This document shows positions 39,275-50,775 of a stretch of DNA of 64,000 nucleotides, piece after piece. Below the pieces are notes generated by a model. That model worked only from the letters and a program-made list of their open reading frames with translations. It was not told the DNA's origin and ran no database searches. Positions within the stretch are counted from its first letter, which is position 1; every line of letters begins with the position of its first letter. This DNA is from Aptenodytes patagonicus (Eukaryota; Chordata; Aves; Sphenisciformes; Spheniscidae): the NCBI RefSeq assembly GCF_965638725.1, contig NC_134951.1, forward strand, positions 68,514,437 to 68,578,436, in the 5' to 3' direction. The translations under genes were made by a program, and so were the position numbers.

Positions 39275-41647
39275 AACGCCGCCGCCGGCCGCCGCGCGCC
39301 TCAGCCAACCGCCGCGCACGAGCGGCTGCTCAGACCTTCCCCCCACCAACCGCCCACCCGCCCCGCCCTCCCGCCCACACGGCGGCGCGCCTGCGCGCCT
39401 TCCCCCGCGCCTGCGCCGACCGCCCGGCGAGCGCGCGCCCCGGAGAGGGAGGCGGGGGAGAGCGCCCAGCGCCGCGCGCCGCCGTCCCCTCCGCGCCGCG
39501 GGGAGCCGGCCCCCTCCGCGCGAGCGGCGGCGGAAGCGCCAGGCGCGGGGGGCGGGGTTAGCGGGGAAAAGGGCCAACGGCGTTCCTCGCCGCCCGCGGG
39601 CCCGCCCCCTCCCCGCCTCGCGGTGCCGACGCCATCGGCGGCGCCCTCGGGAGGAGGGGTGAGGGGGAGCCCCGGCGCACCGCCCCCTTCCCGGGGCCCG
39701 GATGTGCCGTGCGGCCGTGCGCGGCAGCGCCCCCTACGGGTGTGGCGGTGCGGGGAGGCGGGCCCGGCCGGGCCGCGGCGGCTCCGCGCTGGGAGCTCTC
39801 CTCAGGGACCCCTTGAGCTCTCTGCGGGGTGCCGGGCCTGCAGCGCTGGTGCGCAGGCGCTCGGCTCCCCGCGGGGGAACCCCCGCTTTCTTCGAGACAG
39901 CGGCGTTGGCCTCTCGCTCTCTGGATTGGCCGTGACTGCGCGCAGCCGCCTCCGCAGGGGCCTCGGCCGCCGGCTGCACAGGCCCCCGAGGAAGCTCCCC
40001 AGTAAATCCCGCGGGGATGCGCGGCAGCCCTGCCCACGCAGCCGTCCCGGTCCCGCGAGGCTCCGCGGGTCGCGTGAGAGGCGGAGGCAGTGCCGAGCGG
40101 CTTCCTGAGCCTGCCTTCCAAGGGGCTCGGGGCACACGGGTCATGACGAGTACAGGTTCTCCGGGTAACCGGTGAAGAATTACCCAGTCTGTACGTAGGC
40201 CCTGCTGTAAATGATTGCCTTCCTCCGCGTGCTGCCTCTTTCCACTGCCAGTGCCTTGTGCAGCAACACCACGTAACACAGAACAAGAAGCGGCCTGGAT
40301 AATAACTCAGTACATCAGTCTTGCAAGAAAGAGTAGGCAAGAGCTCGCTTACCTCGTCAGCCAGAGCTCTTGCTCTGCGTGCCTCCCTTGGCTGTGTTCC
40401 CCTGGATTCTGTGTGTTTCCCTGGGTAAATCTACGCTCTCGCTGCAGTACACTAACAAAGTTCCCTCCAAGCTGCTTTGGCTTCTGGAGGGAGTCTTAAC
40501 ATCCCTGACAGAGTAAAGGGCCTATGCGGAATGCCATGGTCTCTTGCGAGACCCTTTTGACTACCTGATCTGATTTAAGTCCTGCTGAGGTAGCAGTCCA
40601 GTACTTCATACTTAGAGGCATCCTCTCATTTTTAATTTATCCTTCTTCCCTTCTTCCACTTCATCTTCCTTCACAACTCTTTCAATTTTTCTCTTTCCAG
40701 ATTGCTGTTGCCAACTGCTGTACTTCCCTTAAGCACCTCATTCTTTCTGCCTCTTAAGATAGCTATGTTCTGAACTTAAAGCAGAGATTCATCTTCCTTG
40801 CTATTTGAAATACACAGTATATCCTTTTGCTGCTAACTAAAGTTTCTGAAAACCAGTGATATGTTAGCTTATAGTTAAAGTAACAAAAGGATCTTCCCAG
40901 AAATGTACCATTATCGAGCTTTTGCAACCCCAAATGATAGTAATGGTGAAACCATACAGATTGATCACATTTCTCAGTTAGTTGAAATTCCTCAAAATAG
41001 GCTATACTGAGGAAATAATTAACTTTTTTTATATCTAGTTATTTTGATTTTATAGACTTAGATAAGGCCAACAGCATTGTAGGTCACTTAATTGGAGCTA
41101 TTGTCACATCAGTATCTCTGCAAGTAAAATGAATGTAACCTTCTCCACAGCTAAATTGCATACTGCAATTCTATTAGTTATACAGAGCCATTTGTAGAAG
41201 AGGTTTTTAAGTCACTTATTAGCAGATGATTGAGTTCAAGTGCCTTTGCTTCTTACAGGTTCAGTGATTGTATGCTATTCGGGCATGGGAGTTTGAAAGA
41301 TTAATAGATGTATATATCTGTAGCTATGAAGTTCTTCAAAAGTTAGTGTAAGGACCCCAAAATACTTTTATTGTCAAAATAATTTTGAGTTTTACGTCTA
41401 AAAGTAATCTGAACATCTTATTATTTTAATTGAGTTGTTATTTTATTATTTGCATTTTTGCAGCGGGAGCACTCTTTTGACATTAATGGGGATCACTTGG
41501 CTGCAACAGTTTGTACAAGACACAAAGAATAATACAGAGAGGAGGTTCCCTAGTATGGACTAGTCCCACATGTCCAAATGCCAAACAATTCTGAAGTAAG
41601 TAAGTTTAGTAACTCTATTTCACTAAAACCATGATGTGGCATGTGAA

Positions 41648-41858
41648 AACGTCACGTCATTGCTTACTGGAGAGTTGAATGCTCTGGGGGAATATGCCGG
41701 GCTTTTTGCTGTGTATAGCACCCCTCTGAAGCCGTTCCGGTAGCTATTTTGGAAAACAGGTTGTCGAGTCTCATTTCCAACTCCCGTACCATAAACTTAC
41801 CTTCTTGCTTTGTGCTAATTCAGAGGCTGAGCAGAAAGGGTAAGAATGACGTGACGTG
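41648..41858. promoter_or_regulatory. Pair of inverted CRE/ATF-like motifs
   Basis: AACGTCACGTCATT at 41648-41661 and its near reverse complement AATGACGTGACGTG at 41845-41858 (13 of 14 positions). Each holds two overlapping TGACGT half-sites, and a CTTAC extension is shared at the corresponding side. TGACGT is the CREB/ATF core. Binding is not shown, and the pair could also be a decayed inverted repeat of a mobile element. Confidence 0.4.
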
Positions 41859-43979
41859 TAGCAAATTCATTTCTAATTCCCAAGATCTACATGTGGGAGA
41901 AGCATCTTTGTCTCAGATATTCCCAGCACAATGTTTCTGTGTTTGGCTGTGGGATCTCCCTTCCCCCCGATCGGCCCCTTGCAAACCTCCAGGCCGAGGA
42001 GGGATCTGCTGTTCAGAACATCACCTGTTCCCATCAGGACAGACTTGGCATCTACTGAGATAAAAAATATAAATCTTTTCAGTGGATTCTCAATGAGGAT
42101 TCATTTTGTTTGGCTGGAGAATATGCTGTTTGCTACAGGATGAACTGAGGAAAATAGTATTCTGCATGTTTGTAAGATCCATTAACTTCTCCATATTTGC
42201 CTTTTTCAGTGCAACTGACCCAAACAATGAAACCATATTTCTATTTTTAGTTCTTTTGGTTTGGAAAGATCTGTATCACAGCATTTCCCAGAGCTCATAT
42301 TAGATAGGCGAAGAAGAAGGTTTATGGCAAAATACCCACCAAAATGTATCGCTAGTGATACACTTTTGATATAGTAGATTCAGCCTTTGGTACATGAAAA
42401 ACTTCATTTAACTGCCTTGAATTATGATTTAAACAGAGCAAGAAGAGAAACTTTTCTTGGCTTTTCAGGTGTTTTACCTTTTATTCTCTCTTTTTAATAT
42501 ATCTTCTTAGAATTCAGAGCTCTGAATAGCTAAGAGTTATTCTCCACATGGTGCCTAATTTTACTGTATTTTATTTTCTGTGAAGCAACTATTAGATGAC
42601 ATATATTGATATCAAAGCAGTCATCCTTTTAAGAGATCAAAGTCAGAGAAAACCATCATCGTCATAGGAAGGCCAAGTCTAATGACCCAGATGGAAGGAA
42701 GTACAAGGTTATTTTGCTGCCCGTAACAACTCAGCATCAGAGCCAAACTATACATCAATAAAACATTTTTTTTTTAAAAAAGGAATACTTTTATAACTTG
42801 GTATGTGACCCGAAATATGTATGTCCATTGCTACCTAAAAAAAAAAAAAAGTAATGTTTTATTCATTTGAGGGAAATGCCAGTTTAAACGCTGCTCAGGT
42901 TTCAGTATCTTTTATCAGCTGTGAAATTACTATTGGTTTCTAAAAACTAGTTTTTACACATGCTGAGACTCATTTCTAAACATAAAGATAATTCATACCC
43001 GTATGGAGGGTCTAGTCTTCCTCAAGTATTGTGGGAGTGCCATGTCTAGGGTCTACCCGCTTTTGATGGGCCTCTGAATCTCGCGAGTTCTTATTACAGT
43101 TAGTGGGTCTCATGTACTACCTTATTTGCACTGAAGTAAGTGATAGGCTCAGATTTTTTTTTTTTTAAATTAAAACACTTTCAAATAACTTTCAACCTTA
43201 TAAAGTATGTATTTGGGTCCACTTTCCATCTTGCACCTGGTTCCCCAAGTTTAGAAAAATGGCCTTGAGGTTATTTGTCATTGCCTTTCTAAATTCTTCC
43301 GCATGCTGTGGAGCAGGTTTTACAATCTCTGTCACTGTACTCCTTTGCTTGCAGCTCATCAGGAGTTACGGGAACTTGTTCTATCCTGATTCTTTAGTGG
43401 AAAGACAAGTAGATTAAGGCTAGAAATGAATGGGAGATATTTAAAAAAACCTGCTGTCTCAGACTTTAGAGCTGTTTTATTGTTACTGCATGGTCTTCTC
43501 AAAAAAGAAGATACCTTTGGAGGTAGGGTGCCTTATTCCCAGAGAGAACAATATTTTCAGAATGGTGTTAACGCTTACGAATGAAAGAAGTCCCTGTTCT
43601 GTTTTTCTAACAGCATCCTTACTTCCTTTGTATAGAAGCAACATTTTAATGCAAATATAGCCACTTCACAGATGTTTGTACCCATACTTTTGTAAATTTC
43701 TGCATGTATGTTCTGTCTGTTACAGTTTATAACCTCTTTCCAACCTTGGTGTTCTCATTTTCGCAATTTTGAAAAACATGAGTTTTGTCATATGGTCAGG
43801 TTTCACCTGCTGCTGATTTTATCTTCTACGAAATGGCATCCATATTTCAGAGAACCTACCCTCTCTTCTACCAGTCTTGCTGGGGTTGTTTCTCCATCAA
43901 AAGGGTGGCCCACATTTAAGGCTGTGAGATTTTCCATGGTGGATGAAAAAATCCTTTCCACACAGAGCCATGTAGCAGA

Positions 43980-44170
43980 CAGTAACGACGAGGCGGGTAT
44001 CGTTTTTACCTTCTATACAAGGAGAGCGCCTTTGCAAGGAACGTTCAGCGAGCAAACGGTGGCTTTAAAGCAATGTTGTTACTCGCCACAATGCGGTTGT
44101 TCTGGTCGCTCCTGCACCTCTGTGCAGGCACGTACCGTAAGGGAAAATAACAACTTCCTTCTCAGCAGCC
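43980..44170. other. CpG-dense patch in AT-rich intergenic DNA
   Basis: About 14 CpG dinucleotides fall within roughly 190 bp (such as AACGACGAGGCGGGTATCG), against very few in the surrounding kilobases. It could be an orphan CpG island or enhancer, or a foreign insert. No protein match is recognised in any frame. Confidence 0.5.
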
Positions 44171-44689
44171 TCCCTAGCGTGTTGTGTCACCACTGAAATA
44201 TGTATGGGATCCTGGCTGGAGACATCTACTATCTGTGGAGTATTTAATATTTCTCTGTGTAAATTTCCTCAGTGGCGAGTGAGTAATACCTTTTCTATAT
44301 CGTTCACCATTGTGCCCGCTCGGTTTTCCCCGGTCTCTCCCTTAAGCTTTTAATTTGTATATCTCTATCATGATCCTTGTAAAAGTTGCACACATTTTGA
44401 AAATCGTCCCCTCTCCTCTTTCATCCAAATACGTCAATTGATTGAAAGGAGTAAGCGGTCAAATGAAAGCCTCTAAAGGCAAACTTTTTCGATTAAGACA
44501 ATCAAAGTGGAAGATACTGGAAAGGAGAAACCTTTACTCCTTTATGATTTTGGCAGATTTCTACATGAGATTTCATCTCCGCATCTCAAAAGGTGGGGGG
44601 CACCTACCCTCACCCCAGCACAGCTATATGTGTTTGGTAGGTTCTGGAATGGAATTCCTTTAGAGAATGGATTAAAGGGAGGGTGACTT

Positions 44690-45060
44690 TTCGTATTTAC
44701 CTCAGCACCTCAAAAGCCTGAGCAGCTGGTCAGATCCCACCTCTCTTTAGATTTTAAAACTATCCTTGTTTCTTCCAAAAGGAGAGGATGTCTCCTGCTT
44801 GCATGATACTATCAAATAAGTCTCTTCGTATAGAAATCCACACTCCTTTTAGAGCCTTTCAACATTTAACTATAAATCCATCTGGTCTTGCTGCCATATT
44901 TATTTACAGATTATTCGTGACAGAGTCTACATCTTCTTTTATAAATACATTCTCTATAATTTCACGGAGTCAGGAGGGGTAAGATAGTTTAACTTTTCTT
45001 TGTACTTTTTGGCACTATCTAACATACATAATTCTTCATACAATTATTTATATATGGATA
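44690..45060 (-). mobile_element. Ancient L1/Tx1-like LINE reverse-transcriptase remnant
   Basis: On the minus strand the stretch around 44975-44760 reads, across frames, like the beginning of an L1- or Tx1-type RT domain. ENVFIKEDVDSVTNNL is followed by AARPDGFIVKC (family pattern 'kAPGPDGFxxEFYK'), then a spacer, SFWKKQ ('pxSWkea') and IVLKSKERWDLTSCSGF ('IxLIPKxGKDPTxCSxYRPI'). The order and spacing agree with the family, and the GPDGF/EFYK type is distinct from CR1's GPDGIHPRVL. It is full of stops and frameshifts. The limits and the choice between L1 and Tx1 clades are uncertain. Confidence 0.5.
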
Positions 45061-46385
45061 ACAACTGCCTTGAAGTATGATAAAGTTATATTCAAATTAC
45101 TTTTTCTTAATGATTTGGGTTACCTTTGTAGTCCCTCAATATCTTTCTTTGTTTTGAAGCCCTAAAATTTGCATTACTGAAGCCCCAGCTACTCTGAAAA
45201 CAGTGTTATACCTCCTTCACTACCTTTATTTACTCAGCTCCCGTCTCCCTGGATTCTTGAGCAGTTTTCATTGTTCTCGTACTTTTTACTCTTTCCTCTT
45301 CCTCCCAGAATGTGGAAGTGCACTGTAACTTGCTGATGGAAGAGGATGTTATCCCTTCCTAATGGATCATTATTCCACTGAATAATGCTCTCCATCTGGG
45401 AGGGTTGTTAATGGCTACTTCAGGAAACTTCTGGCACATTACTGAATTTGTCAGAAATTGGTTACGAGGTGGGAAGAAGTGCTGAAAGCAGAATTTCACA
45501 TCCCTCTTTCCCACGTTACACACATACTCACGCCTCCTTCCTTTTCCTATTCTCTGCTTTTAGCTGGATATATAAATGTATCTTTCCTTTTCCATTTCAC
45601 TTATATTTTAGTTTCCATCTTACTATTTTTTTCCTTAACAGTTTTCAGTTGTAATCAGTTACTCAAGGATTTTCATTTCCACCTTTAACCTATCTTTATA
45701 CATATTTCTTCCTCACACTAGCAATATAATCCTCCACAATATTGATAGTCTTGGGATTCGTACTCCAACTTGCCCTTTCCTTGTGCTTTGGTACCTCCTC
45801 TATTCTGGATTCACCAGTTTGTTATTTCGCAGTGTGATTCTGCCTCTTGGTCAGAATTTGACTCAGCCTGTTCTTTTAGCTGTTTTCCATTAAGATCAGT
45901 TTCCCAAGGATTTTAATCCCTTCCTTCTTCTCCATGGTGATGTGGGCTGCTCTTGATGTGTTAAGATAAATAAAATGTAAAACTCCTTCTGTGTCTTATA
46001 TTCGTTCAAGATAGCAATAATCTAGTTCATTTCTTAAAGTCCTCCAGATCAAAACCACCCCAATGCACTGTAAAATCTGCTTCTTTTGTTAAATACAACA
46101 CTTATAATGACATTTCTCTGATGTTTGAGTCAGGTATGGGAGGGATATTAAGAATGCTGTATGCTCCATCTGTGGTGGCTGTAGGAAGGAGTCTAATAAT
46201 TAAAGGTCTCTCTCCATATATAGCTTTGCTTTAATATGTTTTCCAAACTCTCATTTCTTCACACTTTCTAATTTTTATGTTACTTTTTCTGTCCCCTGTC
46301 TTACCTTTTTCTTCCTTTTTTTTCTTCCGAACATCTTACTTTGAAGATCTGTTTCCAATTACATCTCTTTGTCCACATTTATTGT
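45061..46385. other. Intergenic, pyrimidine-rich, nothing identified
   Basis: The plus strand is T/C-rich (notably 45530-45700 and 46270-46330), giving short spurious frames. It may include more of the old antisense LINE, whose upstream part would lie here, but no motif could be confirmed. Confidence 0.6.
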
Positions 46386-46735
46386 CAGGGATTAGCAAGG
46401 GGAGCCGGGAGCCAAGCGTGATGACAAGACAGGCAGTGGCCATCTTTCCCGACAAAAGTCCCATCCCGCCACCCCCAGCCAGGGCGCCGGGCAGGGCCAG
46501 GAGGTCTGGGCCAGCGGCCCATGGCCAGGGACAGGCAGGGCTGCGATGTGGTGGGGCTGAAGCTCCGGCCAGGCCCCACAGCAGAGCCTCAGATGAAGGC
46601 AGCCCCCACGGGGTGAGGTCGGCCCAGGCTGTGGCTACCCCTCCGGGAGCCGGCTCGCAGCTGGCCCTGACCCCCACAGCCAAACCCCGACTTACCTTTA
46701 GGTCATTGACCTCACCTCCGTGTCCCCAGCTTACA
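46386..46735. other. Unclassified GC-rich block with sharp borders
   Basis: About 350 bp of GC-rich sequence abruptly embedded in AT-rich DNA. On the minus strand it ends in CCCTGACAATAAATGTGG, with a canonical AATAAA near 46385. It also has a strong donor-like CTAAAG|GTAAGT near 46700-46690 on the same strand. A 151-codon minus frame (46791-46336) spans it but shows no recognisable domain. It could be a solo LTR-like element (GC-rich U3 plus polyadenylation signal), a 3' terminal exon of a non-coding RNA, or an unknown repeat. I found no flanking target-site duplication. Confidence 0.5.
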
Positions 46736-48910
46736 TATATTGTTGTAAAAGCTAGAATAATTCCATCGCACTGAGGAGTATAACTTTGCATTTACATTAG
46801 TGTACTTGGGAGCAGAAACTGATTTTGAAGTATGGTAGCATTTTCATTGCACTACCATACCTATTCACAAAAAAAACATTTTTTGAGTTCGACGGTAAGA
46901 TATATACAACATACACAGAACTGAAACAACTTCTGTTTGCATTAGGACACTCAGGATGTCAGAGAAGAAAGATGTAGTTTTCCTGTTAGTGTATAAATAA
47001 TTCCTGAAGCAAAGCTCTTACCATCATAACTTCCTGCTAAACTTGACTCAGTTAGCAAATGCTAATGACAGTCCTGTAATGTAAAATCAATAAAAGTTAT
47101 TTGAACTGAACCTATTATTTGAGCAGAGTGGAAATACACTTAATTAACACACATTCAAATGTTCTAAAGAAATTACATTTCTTTATTTTTGAAACATCAT
47201 GTTCTGTTCCAGTCATTTTAGAGGGACAATATTTGGTAGAATGGGTGCTAAGCCTGCATAGTGCTACGGCTCTCTGAATTTAAGTGGAATCATTGCCAAG
47301 TAATTTATTCCTCCCTGTGCCTTCTAGAAGAAGGTTCAGATCTTACAGTTCTTGAAATGAATCATAAAATAAGCATATTAGAAACCGGCAGGATGGAATG
47401 AATATACGTGCATAAATACAGAGAGGCAATTGCATCTTTTGCTATCCATGCATTTTTTTCACGTAACTGTTAACTTGTGTGTGCCCTTGCGTGTGCTTCC
47501 CACCAAAGTCCTTTGCGAGGCCTTGTGTCTGTGACAGAGGAGAGAGAATACTCCGAGTGCCTGAAGCACGTATCTCTCTTTTACTGGAGGGTGAAATAAA
47601 AGGTGAAGAAAAGCAGCTCTTTGCATCATTACTCATCCCATGTGCCTTTTCTTTCAGGCTACTCTCTTATAGAGAAAATAATTTCATTAGGAAGGGATTG
47701 GAAGGGATTAGAAGGTATAGTCGCCCCTCCAATTGAAAGGTTCTGTCCCAAATTGGTCTCTCTTCTGTACTCCCAACAGATCAAACAACGGTTGTGATAG
47801 AAGGCAACGCTGCTTTTTTGCTATGCTGTTACCTGGCTGAGGTGGCAGCCTAGATTTCCTAGCTTGAACAGGTGCTAGAAAGTAGCAGGCTATCTCACCC
47901 TCCTCTTCCCCTCCCGACCCAGAGAGAGATGTACTAGTAGGTTTCTTCATGGCCAGCTTTGGGAGATGTCTGGGTAGTGCTTGTTTTCACAGGTGTCTTA
48001 CAAATGGCTGAGAGACTGAGAGAGGACAAGCCTCGGGCACGATCACGGCAATTCCTTTGCGGAGGATCTTGTACAGATGGAAGAAATAGCACCGGACAGC
48101 AAAGCAGGGCCTGCTGGGAGCGTACAGAGGTCTCATGCTTGCTTCCCCAAATCTCCAGTTACAGCTCGTCGCTGAGTGAGAGCAGAAACTTCTTGTACCA
48201 CTTCCCAATTCATTCCAATGGGAATTGTTGCAACCCTGGCAAAAAGCCTGGGACTAGGGTAGCCAAGAGTGGGCCAAATGTGCTTCATACCTCAGACCTT
48301 TCTCTCGTTTATATGTGATCGTCGTACTCCAGCCATTCAAAGGACTGAAGACTTAGGAAAAACAGCTGAGAAAAAGAAACCCAGAAATAGTTTATTGGGA
48401 TTTTGTGGGCAGGTTATTTATTTGTATAGTTTGATCTTATTCTCTCGGAAGAGAGAGAACACTTGGAATGAAGAGCTACTATATTTTATATGAACGAGAA
48501 ACAGAGGCAGCACCTGCCTTTGATGTACAACCTTTTTGTCAGATAAAGGCTTTTCTGATATTGTCTATGTACTACAAAAGCCATTTATATATTATTAGAT
48601 ATCCAAATACACTAAACAAACAGAGACGATGCACTCAAAGTGGCAGACCCTTGTTTTTTCGAATGAGGCATAGTGAAAAAGGAGGCAGGAAACTGTAAGA
48701 ACAATAGGTCTGGTCCCATTTTCCTCTTCTCTTTATACAGAGATTTTGAAGGAAGTGAAATGGCTCTGTTTGCTCACATCTGACCTGTGAGAAAAATAGT
48801 CTGTGCAGTCAGTTTTTAGCTTGGGAACACATATGAACTCTATTTCCCAGTAATGAAATAAAGGATGTGTATTCCTTGGAAAGTAAGTGAAGAAAAAAAA
48901 CCCTGCATTT

Positions 48911-48960
48911 CTTCTGGTGTGAGATACTTTGTGTGTAGAAGGTCTTCTAGTGTGAGATAC
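48911..48960. repeat. Short direct repeat, 33-bp period
   Basis: CTTCTGGTGTGAGATAC at 48911-48927 recurs as CTTCTAGTGTGAGATAC at 48944-48960, with one difference in 17 bases. It is a local duplication. Confidence 0.75.
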
Positions 48961-50718
48961 TAGTCTTTCCACCTTCTGTTTGCCTCTGTGATGGAAACAC
49001 TCTGATATGTATTAACCAATTAACTGACGTACCAAGCCTTTATTTGCTAGATAAGCTGTTAATACTGAGGATAATTTGTGTGTTTGCTTAGAGAATCTTT
49101 GGTTAATTGATAGAATGGGGTCAACAATACAGCCTTGGTACTTTAGTTTATATGTGTCTCAGCCTACAGCTCTGACCAAAGAATTCTTACTTGTTCTGTG
49201 TGTCTTCAGCTATCTAAAAGTTAGTTGTCATCTCTGACCTACTTACTGAAGCTCCCTCTATAGTGGTGCTTTTTGGAAGGTGAGATCTTTATCTCTTTTC
49301 TTTACTACAGAGACATAACTGTGTATACATGCAGAGAGTTAGTCAAGTAACTAAAAATAGACACCTTACTTTCAGGTAGCTAAAGTCTGGTGAGATGAAT
49401 ACTGATGTAAGGTGTATGCACAGGTAATACAATTTAAAAGCCTTACTGAAAATTAGGGATCTTTCAACTCCTACCCAAAATCTTAGCCACTGTACTTTAC
49501 CCAGTGATATCTTAAAAGCCTGCTGACTTTTCAGGGAGATTGTTAATTGTTCTCTATGCAGTTCACAGCAGTCCTACTTTGCTAGCACCTGCAGATAAAC
49601 AGTTTTCCATGGCTGATGTACATCCTAGGGCAACGCCAGCCATTTTAAACAGTGTGCATCAACGTCAGTCTTTCTTCTGAAAGGTGCACTAAGAAAATGC
49701 CAACCGAGGTCAAGGGAAGTCTTCTAAAAGGTTGGAGCATGAAGGGTCACAACCCACCCTTTTAAGGAAAAACAAGAGGTTAGGCTCTCATTACATTTTC
49801 CCATCATATCTCTTTTCTCCTTTGCTTCCCCTGGCAAGTGAAATGATTCAATAGGAGGAAAGAGGGAAAGCTGGCTGGCTGGAGTCTTTGGCTTTGCATG
49901 CCTCCCTAGTACTAGACAGAACTGATCCACTGATTGACCTAATGATCAGTTGCCTCTGTTTTAGAGACTTTCTCCAGTTTTCCTCCAGCCGGAGGACTTC
50001 CATTGACTGTCCTCTTGCGGCTCCAGCTATGTCGCTGTGTAAAATAACTGAGAATAAGTCCTTGTTTTGTTTTTTATTTCCATTTTAAGACCCCCACCTC
50101 TCCTGAATGTACTCCTGAGGAAGACGGCTACTATTTCCTCTGTACCTTATCCCAAATACTGTACCTGTGCCCACCTGTACCTTTGCCCTCTGATGGACAT
50201 GCATACCTTATTTGTGGAGCTGGGAAGTTCCTCATCCTACATTGACTTACTTTACCCAATCTATGATGCAACTGATTGGCTAAAGAAAAAAAAACTTTCC
50301 CTCCCATTTCTGTTTCCTGTTAGCACTGTAATTACACAGTTATTTATGGTTTTTAGAGCAGAAATACGTACATAAATTCTGGAATCATCAGGCGCCCCCC
50401 CGTTGTTTCTGCCAAATTTGCAGATCATCAGAAGCATACTTTCATGTCATCTAGTATTATTTTATAAGCTTCCATTAAATTCAGAATGGAGATGAGCTTT
50501 TTAAAATGGAGTAATACACTGGTTCCTAATAGCGGAAGGAAGTTGAAGCTGGGCTAAACTTGTGTAAGGAAGACTTGGATTCAGAGGAAGTGCATTGGGA
50601 AGTTTCTGTAACAGTTCACAAAGAAAACACCTGTCTGTGTGCAAGACAGCTTTTGTGCTTTCCTTCAGTAAACATAAGGGAAGTGAGATTCATTTGTGCT
50701 ATTTGTGTGACAGAGAAC

Positions 50719-50775
50719 AAATAATATTTGCTTCAAAATACTATGTCACAACACCTTGAGAAGCAAATATTATTT
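50719..50775. repeat. Perfect 16-bp inverted repeat, 25-bp loop
   Basis: AAATAATATTTGCTTC at 50719-50734 is exactly complementary to GAAGCAAATATTATTT at 50760-50775. The arms are AT-rich. Just outside, GTGTGACA (about 50705) and GTGACACA (about 50784) occur. It may be a small MITE-like relic or a chance hairpin. Confidence 0.75.

Larger units (their letters stand above)
38640..40140 (-). promoter_or_regulatory. REPS1: CpG island and probable promoter/5'UTR of REPS1
   Basis: About 1.5 kb of very GC- and CpG-rich DNA surrounds the REPS1 start codon in otherwise AT-rich sequence. It contains GCC/CCG runs just upstream of the ATG (39148-39180) and G-runs at 39244-39274. The transcription start cannot be placed from sequence; it should lie somewhere between about 39130 and 39600 on the minus strand. 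No TATA box is evident, as is usual for CpG-island promoters. Large open frames on both strands here (for example 39577-38714 and 40340-39558 minus, 38634-39065 plus) follow from few AT-rich stop codons and are not called as genes. The island extends about 1 kb upstream of the ATG, so divergent non-coding transcription is possible but unproven. Confidence 0.85.
40141..44689. other. Intergenic region between REPS1 and ABRACL, first part
   Basis: No gene is supported. Open frames up to about 160 codons (for example 43708-44196 plus) lack recognisable domains and look like chance. The region contains a pair of inverted CRE-like motifs (41648-41661 and 41845-41858) and a CpG-dense patch near 43980-44170. 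Otherwise it is AT-rich with short A/T runs. Confidence 0.7.

Noticed and set aside
38634..40340. Long open frames on both strands, up to 287 codons, around the REPS1 start
   Set aside because: They overlap each other in many frames, are Ala/Arg/Pro/Gly-rich, and reflect the lack of stop codons in CpG-island DNA. Only the 51-codon REPS1 exon within them matches a family.
43708..44196. 162-codon plus frame
   Set aside because: No domain, no splice-supported neighbours and mixed composition. Only the CpG-dense part is unusual and is reported separately.
46277..46791. 165- and 151-codon frames across the GC-rich block
   Set aside because: Both strands are open at once because of base composition. 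No protein family was recognised.
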